Of a stretch of DNA of 64,000 nt, positions 1 through 9,356 are shown in pieces. The notes under the pieces are model-generated. The model had not been told where the DNA came from. It made no database searches and worked only from the letters and a program-made list of their open reading frames with translations. Origin of the DNA: JAIKWW01 sp052169645 (GTDB lineage Bacteria; Bacillota; Clostridia; Peptostreptococcales; Anaerovoracaceae). Both the position numbers and the translations under genes were made by a program. The first letter of the stretch is position 1; the number at the start of each line of letters is the position of its first letter. The stretch covers positions 62,001 through 126,000 of the forward strand of contig JBQNCA010000002.1 of the NCBI GenBank assembly GCA_052169645.1, read 5' to 3'.

Positions 1-12
1 ATATGTGCTCAT
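1..12 (-). CDS. Start of next gene downstream of whiA (partial, 4 residues)
   Basis: An ATG at 12-10 begins a frame (M-S-T-Y) that leaves the window at base 1. A GAGGAG ribosome site on the minus strand lies at 18-23, five bases before it. It follows whiA in the same direction, so it is probably the next gene of that operon. In many Firmicutes an HPr/Crh gene follows whiA, but four residues cannot identify it. Confidence 0.4.
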
Positions 13-43
13 ATAATCTCCTCAAAACAACTACGTCCTCTCC

Positions 44-1012
44 CTACAATTCGGATTTCAAACCGTCCTGCTCTCTCAGACTGTCAGCCATATCGTCAAG
101 CTTGGCAAGTCTGTGATTCAGCCCGCTCTTACTCACAGGCGGGTCTATAAGTGCAGCCAACTCCCTCAGTGGCAGCTCCGGATTTTCCATACGGCTCAAG
201 GCTGCCGTTCTGAGTTTTTCGGGCAGAGTATCAATTCCTATCTTTTCATCGAGATACCTTATATTTTCGATCTGTCTGGCTGCGGCATTCACGGATTTAT
301 CCATATTCGCCGACTCACAGTTCACTATACGGTTGGTGCGATTTCGCATATCCCTTATTATTCTGATATTTTCATATTCAAAAAGTCGATTATGCGCACC
401 CACAATATTCATAAAATCTACAATTTTTTCACTTTCCTTTATATATATCACATAGTGATCTCTGCGCTCGGATATCTTTGCATTCAGGGAGAAGCTGTTC
501 ATAAGCTTCTTGATATCGCTGCTCATAACGGCGCCTCTGCCGACAATCTCCAGATGATATCCTCTCTCAGGGTGATTCACGGAGCCCGATGCTAAAAACA
601 GACCTCGCAGATAGGCTCTCTTACAACATTTTTTTCTGATAATTTCAGTTGCTATGCCGTCAGTAATCACGTTGCTGCCTTCCTGTACGGTAAGCATACC
701 GGTTTCCCTCAACACCTGTTCGCCCGTCAGCATATCGTCAAAGGTCAGTCTGTAATGCTTTACCTTTCGTATACCTGAGCCGGATATAATCTCAAGACTT
801 GTATCCGCATCAAAATATATTTTTATCAGCTTCTTCATCATTCGGGCAACCGCAGGATCTTCGGAGGTTACAATTACCGAAAGCTTTCCGCCTCCCATCA
901 ATCTTATAGAGCCGTTCATGCGCAAAAATCCTGCAATCTCCGCAAGCAGACAGCACTTTTTTTCAGGTATTATGAGCGCAAGCTCCTTTTTCATATCCGA
1001 TGCAAATGACAT
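44..1012 (-). CDS. whiA: DNA-binding protein WhiA
   Basis: A 322-residue protein of the usual WhiA length. The N-terminal two thirds match the degenerate LAGLIDADG-homing-endonuclease-like fold of WhiA (AEIAGFLRMNGS near residue 25, AYLRGLFLASGSV near 135). The C-terminal third is the helix-turn-helix domain (RYLDEKIG then LRELAALIDPPVSKSGLNHRLAKL near residues 280-305). In actinobacteria WhiA controls sporulation septation. In Firmicutes it is a nucleoid-associated factor affecting cell division and metabolism. The ATG is preceded by AAAGGAA. It is last of the recognisable murB-PHP-rapZ-yvcK-whiA series, an order conserved in clostridia. Identification is firm; its targets here are unknown. 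Confidence 0.95.
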   Translation of the reverse strand: MSFASDMKKELALIIPEKKCCLLAEIAGFLRMNGSIRLMGGGKLSVIVTSEDPAVARMMKKLIKIYFDADTSLEIISGSGIRKVKHYRLTFDDMLTGEQVLRETGMLTVQEGSNVITDGIATEIIRKKCCKRAYLRGLFLASGSVNHPERGYHLEIVGRGAVMSSDIKKLMNSFSLNAKISERRDHYVIYIKESEKIVDFMNIVGAHNRLFEYENIRIIRDMRNRTNRIVNCESANMDKSVNAAARQIENIRYLDEKIGIDTLPEKLRTAALSRMENPELPLRELAALIDPPVSKSGLNHRLAKLDDMADSLREQDGLKSEL

Positions 1013-1079
1013 TAATATTTTCCTTTAAATTATATTTATTGTTCACAAAATCTGTTCTAAGCCTGTAAGCTTATATTTA

Positions 1080-2087
1080 TTATGCTCCGTGTATCAGATT
1101 CATCAGGATATTGCTTATTCTGTCGGCATCGTGACGTATCACACCGCCTTCAGCCGAAATCATATTGCTCTCAACGAGCATTATGCCCATATCCGATAAT
1201 TTTTTTCTGTCTGTCCGAGTTGAACACATCTGCCTAATTCCTTTTTTCAGGTATGGAAGCAGCTCATCATTCGAACATTCATGATCATTTACCAGCAAAT
1301 ATTCTATAATCCGCTTCCCGAGGTATTTCTCAACGGCGGCGGCAAAATCCGTAACCGTATAATTATCCGTTTCGCCCGGCTGAGTCATAACATTGCAGAC
1401 AAGCACTTTCAAACCGCCTGCGGCTGATATGGCTTCAGTTATGCCGCCTACAAGCAGATTAGGTATGATGCTGCTGTACAAGCTTCCCGGACCCATAACA
1501 ATCATATCGGCTGAAAGTATGGCATCAATTGCACCGGTAAGTGCAGGAGGATCGGGAGGATCCAAAAATACATCCTTTATAGGACTTTTAAATTTTTTTA
1601 CTCCATCCGGTATGCGTGACTCTCCCACTATTATTTTGCCGTTTTCCAAACGGGCACACAAGGTTATATTCTCCGAGGTTACAGGAATTACATGTCCCTT
1701 TATTCTCAATATGTCATGGAGCTTGTCAACTGCCAGCTCAAAATCTCCGTATATATCCGTAAGTGCCGCAATGAAAAGGTTTCCCATATTTTGCCCCTTC
1801 AATCGACCTTTTCCGAACCTGTATTGCAAAAGGCTTTCCATCATATCTTCTTCATTTGCAAGAGCCAATATACAGTTTCTCACATCACCCGGAGGCAGCA
1901 TACCGTAGTCGTGACGCAGCATTCCGGATCCGCCGCCGTCATCAGCCACTGTAACTATAGCCGATATATTGGTACTTACCTTCTTTAAACCTCTGAGAAG
2001 CACCGACAGTCCCGTTCCTCCGCCTATTACGACAATTCGTGGACCTATGCCGGATTGTCCTCCGCTGCGATAAATATCACTATACAT
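1080..2087 (-). CDS. yvcK: YvcK/GlmR family gluconeogenesis factor (CofD-like)
   Basis: 335 residues. A Rossmann-like nucleotide-sugar-binding fold begins at VVIGGGTGLSVLLRGLK (about residues 20-36), followed by the family motifs VADDGGGSG, LPPGDVRNC and QNMGNLF. YvcK/GlmR of Bacillus binds UDP-GlcNAc, stimulates GlmS and is needed for growth and wall shape on gluconeogenic carbon. The start has a GAGGAG site eight bases upstream. It lies 12 bases after rapZ and 67 bases before whiA on the same strand, the standard trio, and is probably co-transcribed. Confidence 0.94.
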   Translation of the reverse strand: MYSDIYRSGGQSGIGPRIVVIGGGTGLSVLLRGLKKVSTNISAIVTVADDGGGSGMLRHDYGMLPPGDVRNCILALANEEDMMESLLQYRFGKGRLKGQNMGNLFIAALTDIYGDFELAVDKLHDILRIKGHVIPVTSENITLCARLENGKIIVGESRIPDGVKKFKSPIKDVFLDPPDPPALTGAIDAILSADMIVMGPGSLYSSIIPNLLVGGITEAISAAGGLKVLVCNVMTQPGETDNYTVTDFAAAVEKYLGKRIIEYLLVNDHECSNDELLPYLKKGIRQMCSTRTDRKKLSDMGIMLVESNMISAEGGVIRHDADRISNILMNLIHGA

Positions 2088-2099
2088 AAAATCTCCTCA

Positions 2100-2954
2100 T
2101 CAATGCTTCATTACGTCACGGTGCACTGTCGTCACATCTATATCCTTCTTTTTGAATCTTTCAGTAAATTCATTGGCAATGGCGACGGAGCGATGCTGAC
2201 CTCCGGTGCAGGCAAAGGCTATAGATAAGGAACGTTTACCTTGCTTTATATAATAAGGAATCAGATATTCTACAAGATTTTCCATACGGTTTACAAACTC
2301 CAAGCTTTCTTCAAACTTCATCACATAGTCTCTCACTTTGCGGTTATTCCCCGTCAACTCCTTCAAACTCTTTATATAGTAAGGGTTCGGAATAAATCTC
2401 ACATCAAACACGATGTCGATATCCGACGGTATTCCGTACTTATATCCGAAGGACTGCACGGTTATGGAAAAAAGCTCCCGACTGTCTTTCTCGAGTGTAG
2501 TAGTAAGTATATGTTGCAGCTGTGCAGGCTTCAAATTTGAGGTATCTATTATAAAATCAGCCTTTTCTCTTATTCCTGAAAGCAGGTTTCTCTCCTTTTT
2601 TATAGCTTCGGAATTTGTACTGTTCGCACTGAGCGGATGCGATCTTCGTGTTTCCTGAAATCTTCTTATAAGAGCATCATCCGTAGCCTCCAGGAAAAGA
2701 ACCTGATACTCCTTTCCTGCATCATCAAGCTCCTTCATAACGTTTTCCAAATCATTGAAAAAAGCTCCGCCTCTGATATCCGTCACAAAAGCCGCTTTTT
2801 CCAAATCTATCTTATTTTGTTCTTCAAGTGTAATAAAGGAATTTATCAACATCGGAGGCATATTATCTATGCAATAATATCCCATATCCTCCAAATATTT
2901 TATAGCATTGCTCTTTCCTGCTCCGGAAAGTCCTGTAACAATTATTAATTGCAT
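2100..2954 (-). CDS. rapZ: RNase adapter / nucleotide-binding protein RapZ (YvcJ)
   Basis: 284 residues, family-typical length. Walker A GLSGAGKS at residues 8-15 and the YYCIDNMPP signature near residue 26 define the N-terminal P-loop domain. The C-terminal half ends with the conserved FACTGGQHRSVAIANE segment. E. coli RapZ directs RNase E to the GlmZ small RNA and senses glucosamine-6-phosphate; Bacillus YvcJ has nucleotide-binding activity and affects competence. With yvcK next door this links the cluster to amino-sugar supply for the cell wall. The same strand and tight spacing to the PHP gene and yvcK indicate one transcript. Confidence 0.95.
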   Translation of the reverse strand: MQLIIVTGLSGAGKSNAIKYLEDMGYYCIDNMPPMLINSFITLEEQNKIDLEKAAFVTDIRGGAFFNDLENVMKELDDAGKEYQVLFLEATDDALIRRFQETRRSHPLSANSTNSEAIKKERNLLSGIREKADFIIDTSNLKPAQLQHILTTTLEKDSRELFSITVQSFGYKYGIPSDIDIVFDVRFIPNPYYIKSLKELTGNNRKVRDYVMKFEESLEFVNRMENLVEYLIPYYIKQGKRSLSIAFACTGGQHRSVAIANEFTERFKKKDIDVTTVHRDVMKH

Positions 2955-2971
2955 CTATATGACTCCCTTCT

Positions 2972-3715
2972 TTATTCCTGTATTTCCAAATTTACTACTC
3001 TTGCCGGATCAAGTCCCGCCTGTTCTATCCGCTGCAAAGCTTTTTCACAGCCGCCTACATTTTCGGATATATGGGCATCGCTTCCTATTATAAATTTCAC
3101 ATTATAAGCTGTAGCTTCTTTTATCTGTTCCACAGTCAGCTGTTTATGCCTGTTGCTTATCTCAAGATATGTGCCTGTTTCTTCGCAGGCTCTGTAAATT
3201 TCCGCCATATTAACTTCGGCTTTATCTCCCGGATGAGTAAGCGTTTTTATACGATTGGTTTTCAAAGCTTTCACCGTCAAACGGGTATTGAAGTCAACCA
3301 ATGCTTCACTGCTTGTTCTGAGCTTTGAAGCAAGCAGATTCCTCGAATGTAGTATCAGAGAGCTCGGTTTGTCCTCACCCAAGGTTCCGAAATGATATCC
3401 CGCTATTACGAAATCGTAAAGCTCGAATTCCTCCGGATAAACATCAAGTTCACCCGACGGATTTATTATATTAGCCTCAACCGACATATATATTTTTATA
3501 TCGGGATATTTTTCAGACAGCTCGTCTATATCTCTTCTCATATTCGGAATATCTTTACGCTTAAAGCCGTATCCGAAATGTCCCGGTCCGTGATCGGTTA
3601 TCGCTATTGACTCCAGACCCAGCTCAACAGCTCTTTTTACATTATCTTCTATAGTGCCTTTACCATGCGAATACACCGTATGTGTATGCCAGTCAAATTT
3701 AAGTCTGCCCTGCAT
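2972..3715 (-). CDS. PHP-domain metal-dependent phosphoesterase
   Basis: 247 residues forming one PHP domain: FDWHTHTVYSHGKG near residues 7-20 (HxH metal ligands), AITDHGPGHFG near 38, GYHFG, LTHPGD and FIIGSDAH near 215, which together supply the usual His/Asp cluster for two or three metals. The family includes histidinol phosphatase and YcdX-like enzymes, but no his genes are near, so the substrate is unknown. A gene of this type between murB and rapZ is a recurrent clostridial arrangement. The ATG at 3715 follows AGAGGAAAAACT, a good ribosome site. Confidence 0.85.
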   Translation of the reverse strand: MQGRLKFDWHTHTVYSHGKGTIEDNVKRAVELGLESIAITDHGPGHFGYGFKRKDIPNMRRDIDELSEKYPDIKIYMSVEANIINPSGELDVYPEEFELYDFVIAGYHFGTLGEDKPSSLILHSRNLLASKLRTSSEALVDFNTRLTVKALKTNRIKTLTHPGDKAEVNMAEIYRACEETGTYLEISNRHKQLTVEQIKEATAYNVKFIIGSDAHISENVGGCEKALQRIEQAGLDPARVVNLEIQE

Positions 3716-3729
3716 AGTTTTTCCTCTCG

Positions 3730-4650
3730 TTATTCTCCGATGATACGAATTTCGGTTTCAAGATCGATTCCGGAAAATTCCTTTACACGCATCTGTACTA
3801 TTGCTATTAAGTTTAATACATCGGCAGCGGTAGCATTTGCATCGTTTATTATGAAACCTGAATGTTTGGGCGAAACACGTGCTCCCCCGCATGCCAAATT
3901 TGAACAACCCGATGCCTCTATGAGTCTGCCTGCATAATCTCCGGTCGGTCGTTTGAAAGTGCTGCCTGCACTTGGAAATTCCAACGGCTGCTTCTTTCTT
4001 CTCCTGTCATTCAAATCCTTTATTTTCGCTGTAATATCGTCCTTACTTCCTTTTTTAAGCTCAAATTCAGCCTCTACTATCATAGCTTCATTATCCGTGA
4101 AAATACTGTGTCTATAAGATAAATCAAGCTCTCCGACAGAAAAACTCTTTATGCTCCCGTCAGGTAATATAGCTGTCGCAGATTTTATCGTATCCTTTAT
4201 TTCCATATCATATGCTCCGGCATTCATCATCACCGCTCCGCCTACACTGCCCGGAATACCCGCCGCAAATTCAAGTCCCGATAAAGCTGCTTCCGATGCC
4301 GTCGATGCCAAGGTGGAAAGCCTTGCTCCCGCTCCCGCCTTCAAATTATTTCCTTCTACGGAGATTCGAGACATTCCTAAGCCCGGACGTATTATAATGC
4401 CCCTGTACCCTCCGTCCTTAACCAAAAGATTTGAGCCGTTTCCCATATAAAAATATGGCAGTCCTTTCCATTTACAAAAGGATATAACTTCTGCCGCTTC
4501 TTCGTTTGAAGCTGCTGTATAGAGGATATCCGCCGGTCCGCCTATCTTAAAGGTCGTAAGTTTTTTCATAGGCACCGAGCGCTCAACTCCGCCGCCGGAT
4601 AAAAGTCCTTCTATAGCTTTTACCGTGCTGTCTATATCGAATGTATTCAT
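3730..4650 (-). CDS. murB: UDP-N-acetylenolpyruvoylglucosamine reductase MurB
   Basis: 306 residues. An FAD-binding domain contains YFMGNGSNLLVKDGGYRG and the motif GSVGGAVMMNAGAY. The C-terminal substrate domain has the catalytic-serine motif SAGSTFKRP and the final Glu in LETEIRI. MurB makes UDP-MurNAc with NADPH in the cytosol. I chose ATG 4650 over the adjacent TTG at 4653 because AGGCGG lies five bases before it. It is the first recognisable gene of the cluster running to whiA, and its neighbours rapZ and yvcK are tied to the same UDP-GlcNAc supply. Confidence 0.95.
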   Translation of the reverse strand: MNTFDIDSTVKAIEGLLSGGGVERSVPMKKLTTFKIGGPADILYTAASNEEAAEVISFCKWKGLPYFYMGNGSNLLVKDGGYRGIIIRPGLGMSRISVEGNNLKAGAGARLSTLASTASEAALSGLEFAAGIPGSVGGAVMMNAGAYDMEIKDTIKSATAILPDGSIKSFSVGELDLSYRHSIFTDNEAMIVEAEFELKKGSKDDITAKIKDLNDRRRKKQPLEFPSAGSTFKRPTGDYAGRLIEASGCSNLACGGARVSPKHSGFIINDANATAADVLNLIAIVQMRVKEFSGIDLETEIRIIGE

Positions 4651-4698
4651 CAATGCCGCCTTTCATTTTCAATTATATAATGTTTTCAATAAATGTCT

Positions 4699-5994
4699 TT
4701 ATAAATCTATGATTGTTTCATCCAACAAAAAATCTTCCACTCCGATGTATAAAATGCCGTTCTCATCATGTTCGGGAATAATGCGCTTTCTTACAACCAC
4801 AAGCTTCCTGAATGAATCATCTATTTTCTTCAGCGATACTGTTTTCTGCTCTCTTTTCTCCGGACTGTCAACATTTAAAGCCGATTGAATGTAGTATCTT
4901 TGATGCCCCTTGTTTATAACAAAATCAACTTCAAGCTGAACCTTTCTCCTGTTTCCGGCTTTCTTGAAATCGTATTCAAGCACACCCACATCTACATTAT
5001 AGCCTCTACGAAGCAAATCATTATAGATGATATTTTCCATAAGATATGTTTCTTCTACCTGTCTGAAATTTAACCCGGCATTTCTAAGACCGATATCCGC
5101 AAAATAATATTTGAGCGGTGTTGAAAAATATCTTGATCCCTTAATATCATATCGGTTAGCATGATATATAACATATGCCTCCTCAAAGTAACCGAGATAT
5201 CTTGAAATCGTATTTGAAGATATTTTTATTTGCTTCTCCGACAAAAATCTTCTTGAAAGTTTAGTCGGATTAGTGAGTGAACCAACGGAGGAAGAGGTGA
5301 AATTCAATAATAATTCAAGCACCTCCTTCGCATTTTGTATATTATTCCTTTCAAGAATATCTTTTATATATGTTTCTCGAAATAAGTCCGTCAAGTATTG
5401 ATTTTTCTCCTCATCACTTTTTAAACTATAGATATATGGCATACCGCCATATACGATATAATGCTCAAAAGCCGACTCTTTGTTTTCATACAAATCATAA
5501 ACTTCCGCAAATGATAAAGGATTTACATGTATTTCATCGCCACGATCCCGAAACTGCGTTAACACATCGGACGAAAGCATTTTAGAATTACTGACCGTTA
5601 CATAAATATCTAAATTGCTGTTTTTCATAAGTCTCAGTAAGATATCCGCAAAAGTTACATTTTTTTCTCGACTATCTATATATGGATTACTTACAGTCAC
5701 AGATAATTGAATTTCATCAATGAAAATGTAGTATATTTGATTTCTATTTTTAGCTCTTTCCTTAATATACTCGTTCAGTCTAAACGGATTTCTATATTCA
5801 AGATTGTCTGTTTCATCAAGTGCAACAGATATAATTTGTTCTTCTTTGACACCTTTTGATAACAAATATTTTTGATACAAGTTAAATAGCAGATATGATT
5901 TCCCACATCTTTTTATCCCTGTAATAATCTTTATCCTGCCGTTATCTCTTTTATTTATAATTTTCTTCAGATAATAATCTCGTTTAATTATCAT
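4699..5994 (-). CDS. AAA ATPase with DUF4143 domain
   Basis: 431 residues. The N-terminal AAA part has Walker A GIKRCGKS (about 26-33) and Walker B YIFIDEIQL (about 92-100), with a sensor-like VTVSNSKML. The C-terminal DUF4143 nuclease-like region carries YFADIGLRN, ENIIYNDLLRRGY and QLEVDFVI with PD-(D/E)xK-like spacing. These ATPases are common in anaerobes, often patchy between strains, and their function is unproven; a role in defence or toxin-antitoxin behaviour has been suggested. It stands apart from murB's operon by 48 bases and has its own leader holding a duplicated 40-base element. Likely accessory. Confidence 0.85.
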   Translation of the reverse strand: MIIKRDYYLKKIINKRDNGRIKIITGIKRCGKSYLLFNLYQKYLLSKGVKEEQIISVALDETDNLEYRNPFRLNEYIKERAKNRNQIYYIFIDEIQLSVTVSNPYIDSREKNVTFADILLRLMKNSNLDIYVTVSNSKMLSSDVLTQFRDRGDEIHVNPLSFAEVYDLYENKESAFEHYIVYGGMPYIYSLKSDEEKNQYLTDLFRETYIKDILERNNIQNAKEVLELLLNFTSSSVGSLTNPTKLSRRFLSEKQIKISSNTISRYLGYFEEAYVIYHANRYDIKGSRYFSTPLKYYFADIGLRNAGLNFRQVEETYLMENIIYNDLLRRGYNVDVGVLEYDFKKAGNRRKVQLEVDFVINKGHQRYYIQSALNVDSPEKREQKTVSLKKIDDSFRKLVVVRKRIIPEHDENGILYIGVEDFLLDETIIDL

Positions 5995-6009
5995 ATAGTT
6001 ACCTCTTAA

Positions 6010-6049
6010 GAATAATTCAGGAGGATTTCCACCTTTTTATTTCGAGTTT
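6010..6049. repeat. 40-bp direct repeat, copy 1 (ATPase leader)
   Basis: Matches 6087-6126 at 37 of 40 bases. Each copy holds a short GG-rich/CC-rich inverted repeat (GGAGGATTTCCACC here) followed by CTTTTTATTTCGAG. It lies within 16 bases of the ATPase start codon, so this copy belongs to the 5' untranslated leader or promoter of that gene. Confidence 0.75.
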
Positions 6050-6086
6050 ATTTTATCATGAATCAAGAAGCTAATCAATAATAGAT

Positions 6087-6126
6087 GAATAATTCAGGTG
6101 GTTTTCCGCCTTTTTATTTCGAGTTT
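6087..6126. repeat. 40-bp direct repeat, copy 2 (ATPase leader)
   Basis: Second copy, 77 bases from the first. The three differences fall in the small stem (GGTGGTTTTCCGCC here, which pairs with one G-T wobble), so the hairpin potential is kept. Function unknown. Confidence 0.75.
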
Positions 6127-6269
6127 TGTCATTTATGTTCAATACCAAATATGTTCAAGTCAAAATGGATATTAATTTCATTATTTTCAGTGTAAATATT
6201 GTTATGCTCGTTTCAGATATTGCAGCGATTATATCATATTTGAATATACTTTTTCATTCCGAACGGTTT

Positions 6270-6305
6270 TTGTATATTTATAAATATTAATGCATAAATA
6301 TTAAC
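6270..6305. promoter_or_regulatory. Candidate ArgR operator upstream of argG
   Basis: 36 bases that match, with about five differences, a stretch at the argB promoter (13466-13501, read on the minus strand). The core is a perfect 14-bp palindrome ATATTTATAAATAT followed by an AATG-YATAA half-site. AT-rich tandem boxes of this form are the usual shape of ARG boxes. It sits just upstream of the -35 of the argG promoter. ArgR itself is not in the window, so the regulator is inferred. Confidence 0.55.
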
Positions 6306-6313
6306 ATTTGCTA

Positions 6314-6342
6314 TTGAATTCATGTTTTCCATATGCTATACT
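6314..6342 (+). promoter_or_regulatory. argGH promoter
   Basis: TTGAAT at 6314-6319 and TATACT at 6337-6342 with a 17-base spacer, a good vegetative promoter. Transcription would begin near 6349 and leave a leader of about 100 bases before the argG ATG. A TGCAT/ATGCA inverted pair (6393-6397, 6411-6415) lies in that leader. Confidence 0.65.
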
Positions 6343-6451
6343 TTACGCATTAAATCAATGATTTACTTTAATTTAAGCAAATCGACAATATATGCATTAT
6401 TCATAATTTTATGCAAAATAAGCTTATATTATAAATATAGGAGGGTGAAAA

Positions 6452-7681
6452 ATGAAAAAAGAAAAGGTTGTTCTTGCTTATTCGGGCGGACTTGATACAT
6501 CGGTAATACTCACATGGCTGAAAGAAGAGATGAATTTTGATGTAGTGGCTGTATGCGTGAATGTAGGTCAGGACGATGACTTTGAAGAGATAGAAAAAAA
6601 AGCCTATGCAACAGGTGCCGTCAAAGCCTATATAGTAGATGTCGTGGATGAATTCGTTACGAATTATATATGGAAAACTCTTAAAGCGGGCGCCGTTTAC
6701 GAAAACGACTATTTGCTCGGAACTTCCTTTGCCCGCCCTCTTATAGCAAAAGAACTGGTCAGGATTGCCCGGGCTGAAGGGGCAGGCACCATTGCTCACG
6801 GCTGCACCGGTAAAGGTAACGATCAGGTACGCTTTGAAACCGCTATCCATGCACTCGACCCGTCTCTTAAAATAGTCGCTCCCTGGCGTGTCTGGGATTT
6901 AAAATCCCGTGAGGACTGTATCGCTTATGCCGAAAAGCACGGTATCCCTATTGAACAAACTCTTAAAAAGATTTACAGCCGTGATCAGAACATCTGGCAT
7001 ATAAGTCATGAAGGCGGAAATTTAGAGGACCCTTGGAATATCCATGAGGATGATATACATGTTATGAGCTCCACCATAGAGAATGCTCCAGATGCCTCCG
7101 AGCAGGTGGATATAGGCTTTGAAAAGGGATGCCCCGTTTCCTTAAACGGTGAAAGGCTTAAGCCTGCGGAATTGCTCAGTAGGCTCAATGAGCTTGGCGG
7201 AAAGCACGGCGTCGGAACTATAGATATCGTAGAAAATCGACTTGTCGGTATGAAGTCCAGAGGTGTTTACGAAACACCGGGCGGAACCGTACTTTATGCC
7301 GCTCATCAAAGCCTTGAAAAGCTGGTTCTTGATCGTGACACTCTAAATTACAAGAATCAGGTCGCTCTGAAATATGCTCAATTGGTATATGACGGACTTT
7401 GGTTCACTCCGCTCAAGGATGCACTTGACGCTTTTGTCGATTCCACTCAGGATGTGGTCACGGGTACTGTAAAAATCAAGCTTTATAAAGGCAATGCCGT
7501 TCCGATAGCCTCAAAATCCGAGTATTCTCTCTTCAATGAAGCCTTTGCAACCTTCGGTGAGGACGATGTATATAATCAGAGCGATGCCGAGGGCTTCATA
7601 AATCTCTTTTCACTGCCGTGCAAAATTCGTGCAATAAATTGCAGTGCAAACAATATTCCTTCAAAATACACGGAGGACTGA
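6452..7681 (+). CDS. argG: Argininosuccinate synthase
   Basis: 409 residues, family length. The ATP pyrophosphatase P-loop AYSGGLDTSVILTWL is at residues 9-23. The family segments GTIAHGCTGKGNDQVRFE and the KIYSRDQNIWHISHEGG region follow. It condenses citrulline and aspartate to argininosuccinate in the cytosol, the penultimate arginine step. The start follows AGGAGGGTGAAAA. argH begins three bases after the stop, so the two form an operon. The upstream operator-like sequence suggests arginine repression shared with argB-argJ. Confidence 0.97.
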   Translation: MKKEKVVLAYSGGLDTSVILTWLKEEMNFDVVAVCVNVGQDDDFEEIEKKAYATGAVKAYIVDVVDEFVTNYIWKTLKAGAVYENDYLLGTSFARPLIAKELVRIARAEGAGTIAHGCTGKGNDQVRFETAIHALDPSLKIVAPWRVWDLKSREDCIAYAEKHGIPIEQTLKKIYSRDQNIWHISHEGGNLEDPWNIHEDDIHVMSSTIENAPDASEQVDIGFEKGCPVSLNGERLKPAELLSRLNELGGKHGVGTIDIVENRLVGMKSRGVYETPGGTVLYAAHQSLEKLVLDRDTLNYKNQVALKYAQLVYDGLWFTPLKDALDAFVDSTQDVVTGTVKIKLYKGNAVPIASKSEYSLFNEAFATFGEDDVYNQSDAEGFINLFSLPCKIRAINCSANNIPSKYTED

Positions 7682-7684
7682 GAA

Positions 7685-9073
7685 ATGTCTGATAAACTTT
7701 GGGGCGGGCGTTTTACAAAACAGGAAAGTGCATCCGCCGACGAATTTAACGCTTCCATAAGCTTTGACAAAAAACTGTACAAAGAAGATATAGAAGGCAG
7801 TCGTGTCCACGCTGCAATGCTTGCAAAACAGGGAATCATTTCAAAATCGGATGCGAATGCCATAGACAACGGTCTTGCAAAAATTCTTGAGGACATAGAA
7901 AACGGTCTCATCGAGTTCACTGTAGAAAATGAAGATATTCACATGAATATCGAAAGTATACTGACCGAGCGTATAGGAGATCCGGGAAAACGCCTTCACA
8001 CAGCTCGCAGCAGAAACGATCAGGTGGCTCTCGATTTCAGGCTGTGGACAAAGCGTGCTGCAAAGATTCATCTCTCCGATTTGAAGCGCCTGTGCAACTC
8101 CATACTGAAACTTGCCGAAGATAATCGATATACTTTAATGCCGGGATATACTCATCTGCAGCATGCGCAGCCTGTCACCTTTGCCTTCCATATGCTGGCA
8201 TATTTTCAGATGTTCAAAAGAGATTATATGAGATTCTCCGATTGCATGGAGCGCATGGATTTTCTGCCGCTCGGCTCCGGTGCTTTAGCAGGTACGACCT
8301 ATCATACCGACAGGCAATTCCTTGCAGATCGCCTGAATTTTTCGGGTATTACTGAGAATGCCATGGATTCTGTAAGCGACAGAGACTTTGCCGTTGAGTT
8401 CCTCAGCGATGCATCCATATGTATGATGCATCTGAGCCGATTCTGCGAGGAGCTTATACTGTGGAGCAGTTCCGAATTTTCCTTCATAGAAATGGACGAT
8501 GCATACAGCACAGGTTCATCAATCATGCCTCAAAAGAAAAACCCCGATATGGCTGAGCTTATAAGAGGAAAGACAGGCAGAGTATATGGTGATCTCATCA
8601 CCTTACTCACCATTATGAAAGGTTTACCGCTCGCCTACAATAAAGATATGCAGGAAGACAAGCCTCCTGTATTCGATGCATCGGAAACTCTTACCGCCTG
8701 CATAAACATATTTGCGGATATGCTGGATACCATGACTGTAAAAAACGATAACATGAAAAAAGCAGCCTCAACGGGCTTTATGAATGCCACTGATGCTGCC
8801 GATTATCTGGTATCAAAAGGATTGCCTTTCAGGGAATGTCACGCCGTAATAGGCGAGATAGTTTTATACTGTATCAATCACGGAAAATCTATTGAACAGC
8901 TTTCAATAGAACAGCTGCGGGATTTTGCTCCTGAATTTGACGAAGATGTATACAGCCGAATAGACCTGAGCGCCTGTATAAAAGCTAAAACCTCAGAAGG
9001 TTCAACTTCTTTTGACAGTGTCGACAAGCAGCTGAAATCGGCACATAACTGGCTTAATGAGCTTCAAATTTAA
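7685..9073 (+). CDS. argH: Argininosuccinate lyase
   Basis: 462 residues. It belongs to the fumarase/aspartase superfamily and shows the family signature GSSIMPQKKNPDMAE near residue 280, the catalytic-loop serine lying in GSS. LHTARSRNDQVALDFRLW and YTHLQHAQPVTFAFH are the other conserved blocks. It splits argininosuccinate into arginine and fumarate. The GGAGGACTGAGAA ribosome site overlaps the argG stop, so translation of the two is probably coupled. A hairpin at 9171-9200 follows. Confidence 0.97.
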   Translation: MSDKLWGGRFTKQESASADEFNASISFDKKLYKEDIEGSRVHAAMLAKQGIISKSDANAIDNGLAKILEDIENGLIEFTVENEDIHMNIESILTERIGDPGKRLHTARSRNDQVALDFRLWTKRAAKIHLSDLKRLCNSILKLAEDNRYTLMPGYTHLQHAQPVTFAFHMLAYFQMFKRDYMRFSDCMERMDFLPLGSGALAGTTYHTDRQFLADRLNFSGITENAMDSVSDRDFAVEFLSDASICMMHLSRFCEELILWSSSEFSFIEMDDAYSTGSSIMPQKKNPDMAELIRGKTGRVYGDLITLLTIMKGLPLAYNKDMQEDKPPVFDASETLTACINIFADMLDTMTVKNDNMKKAASTGFMNATDAADYLVSKGLPFRECHAVIGEIVLYCINHGKSIEQLSIEQLRDFAPEFDEDVYSRIDLSACIKAKTSEGSTSFDSVDKQLKSAHNWLNELQI

Positions 9074-9170
9074 CAAGAATAAGAAACCGATAACCGTTTT
9101 AACGCATTATAGAAACAAAATCCGATATCCGAATTATCGGCTTATAGGATAAAACACATTGTTAAAAACG

Positions 9171-9200
9171 CCGTACAGCTTGAAATATCAGACTGTACGG
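9171..9200 (+). terminator. Hairpin between argH and GGDEF-EAL gene
   Basis: CCGTACAG (9171-9178) pairs perfectly with CTGTACGG (9193-9200). The following TGCTTTAATCC is only weakly T-rich, so this may be a poor intrinsic terminator or a hairpin of other use. It lies between convergent argH and the signalling gene. Confidence 0.45.
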
Positions 9201-9356
9201 TGCTTTAATCCTGCTTGAAATTTCGGATTTCATTTTTATATTAATGTGAAATATTTATTTTCACAGTTTACTCAATAATTTTATTCCGTTAAATCACTCG
9301 AAACATAGCTACCTAATATTCACAGTACAGTAGATTACACTTGCTGCAAAGTGTAG

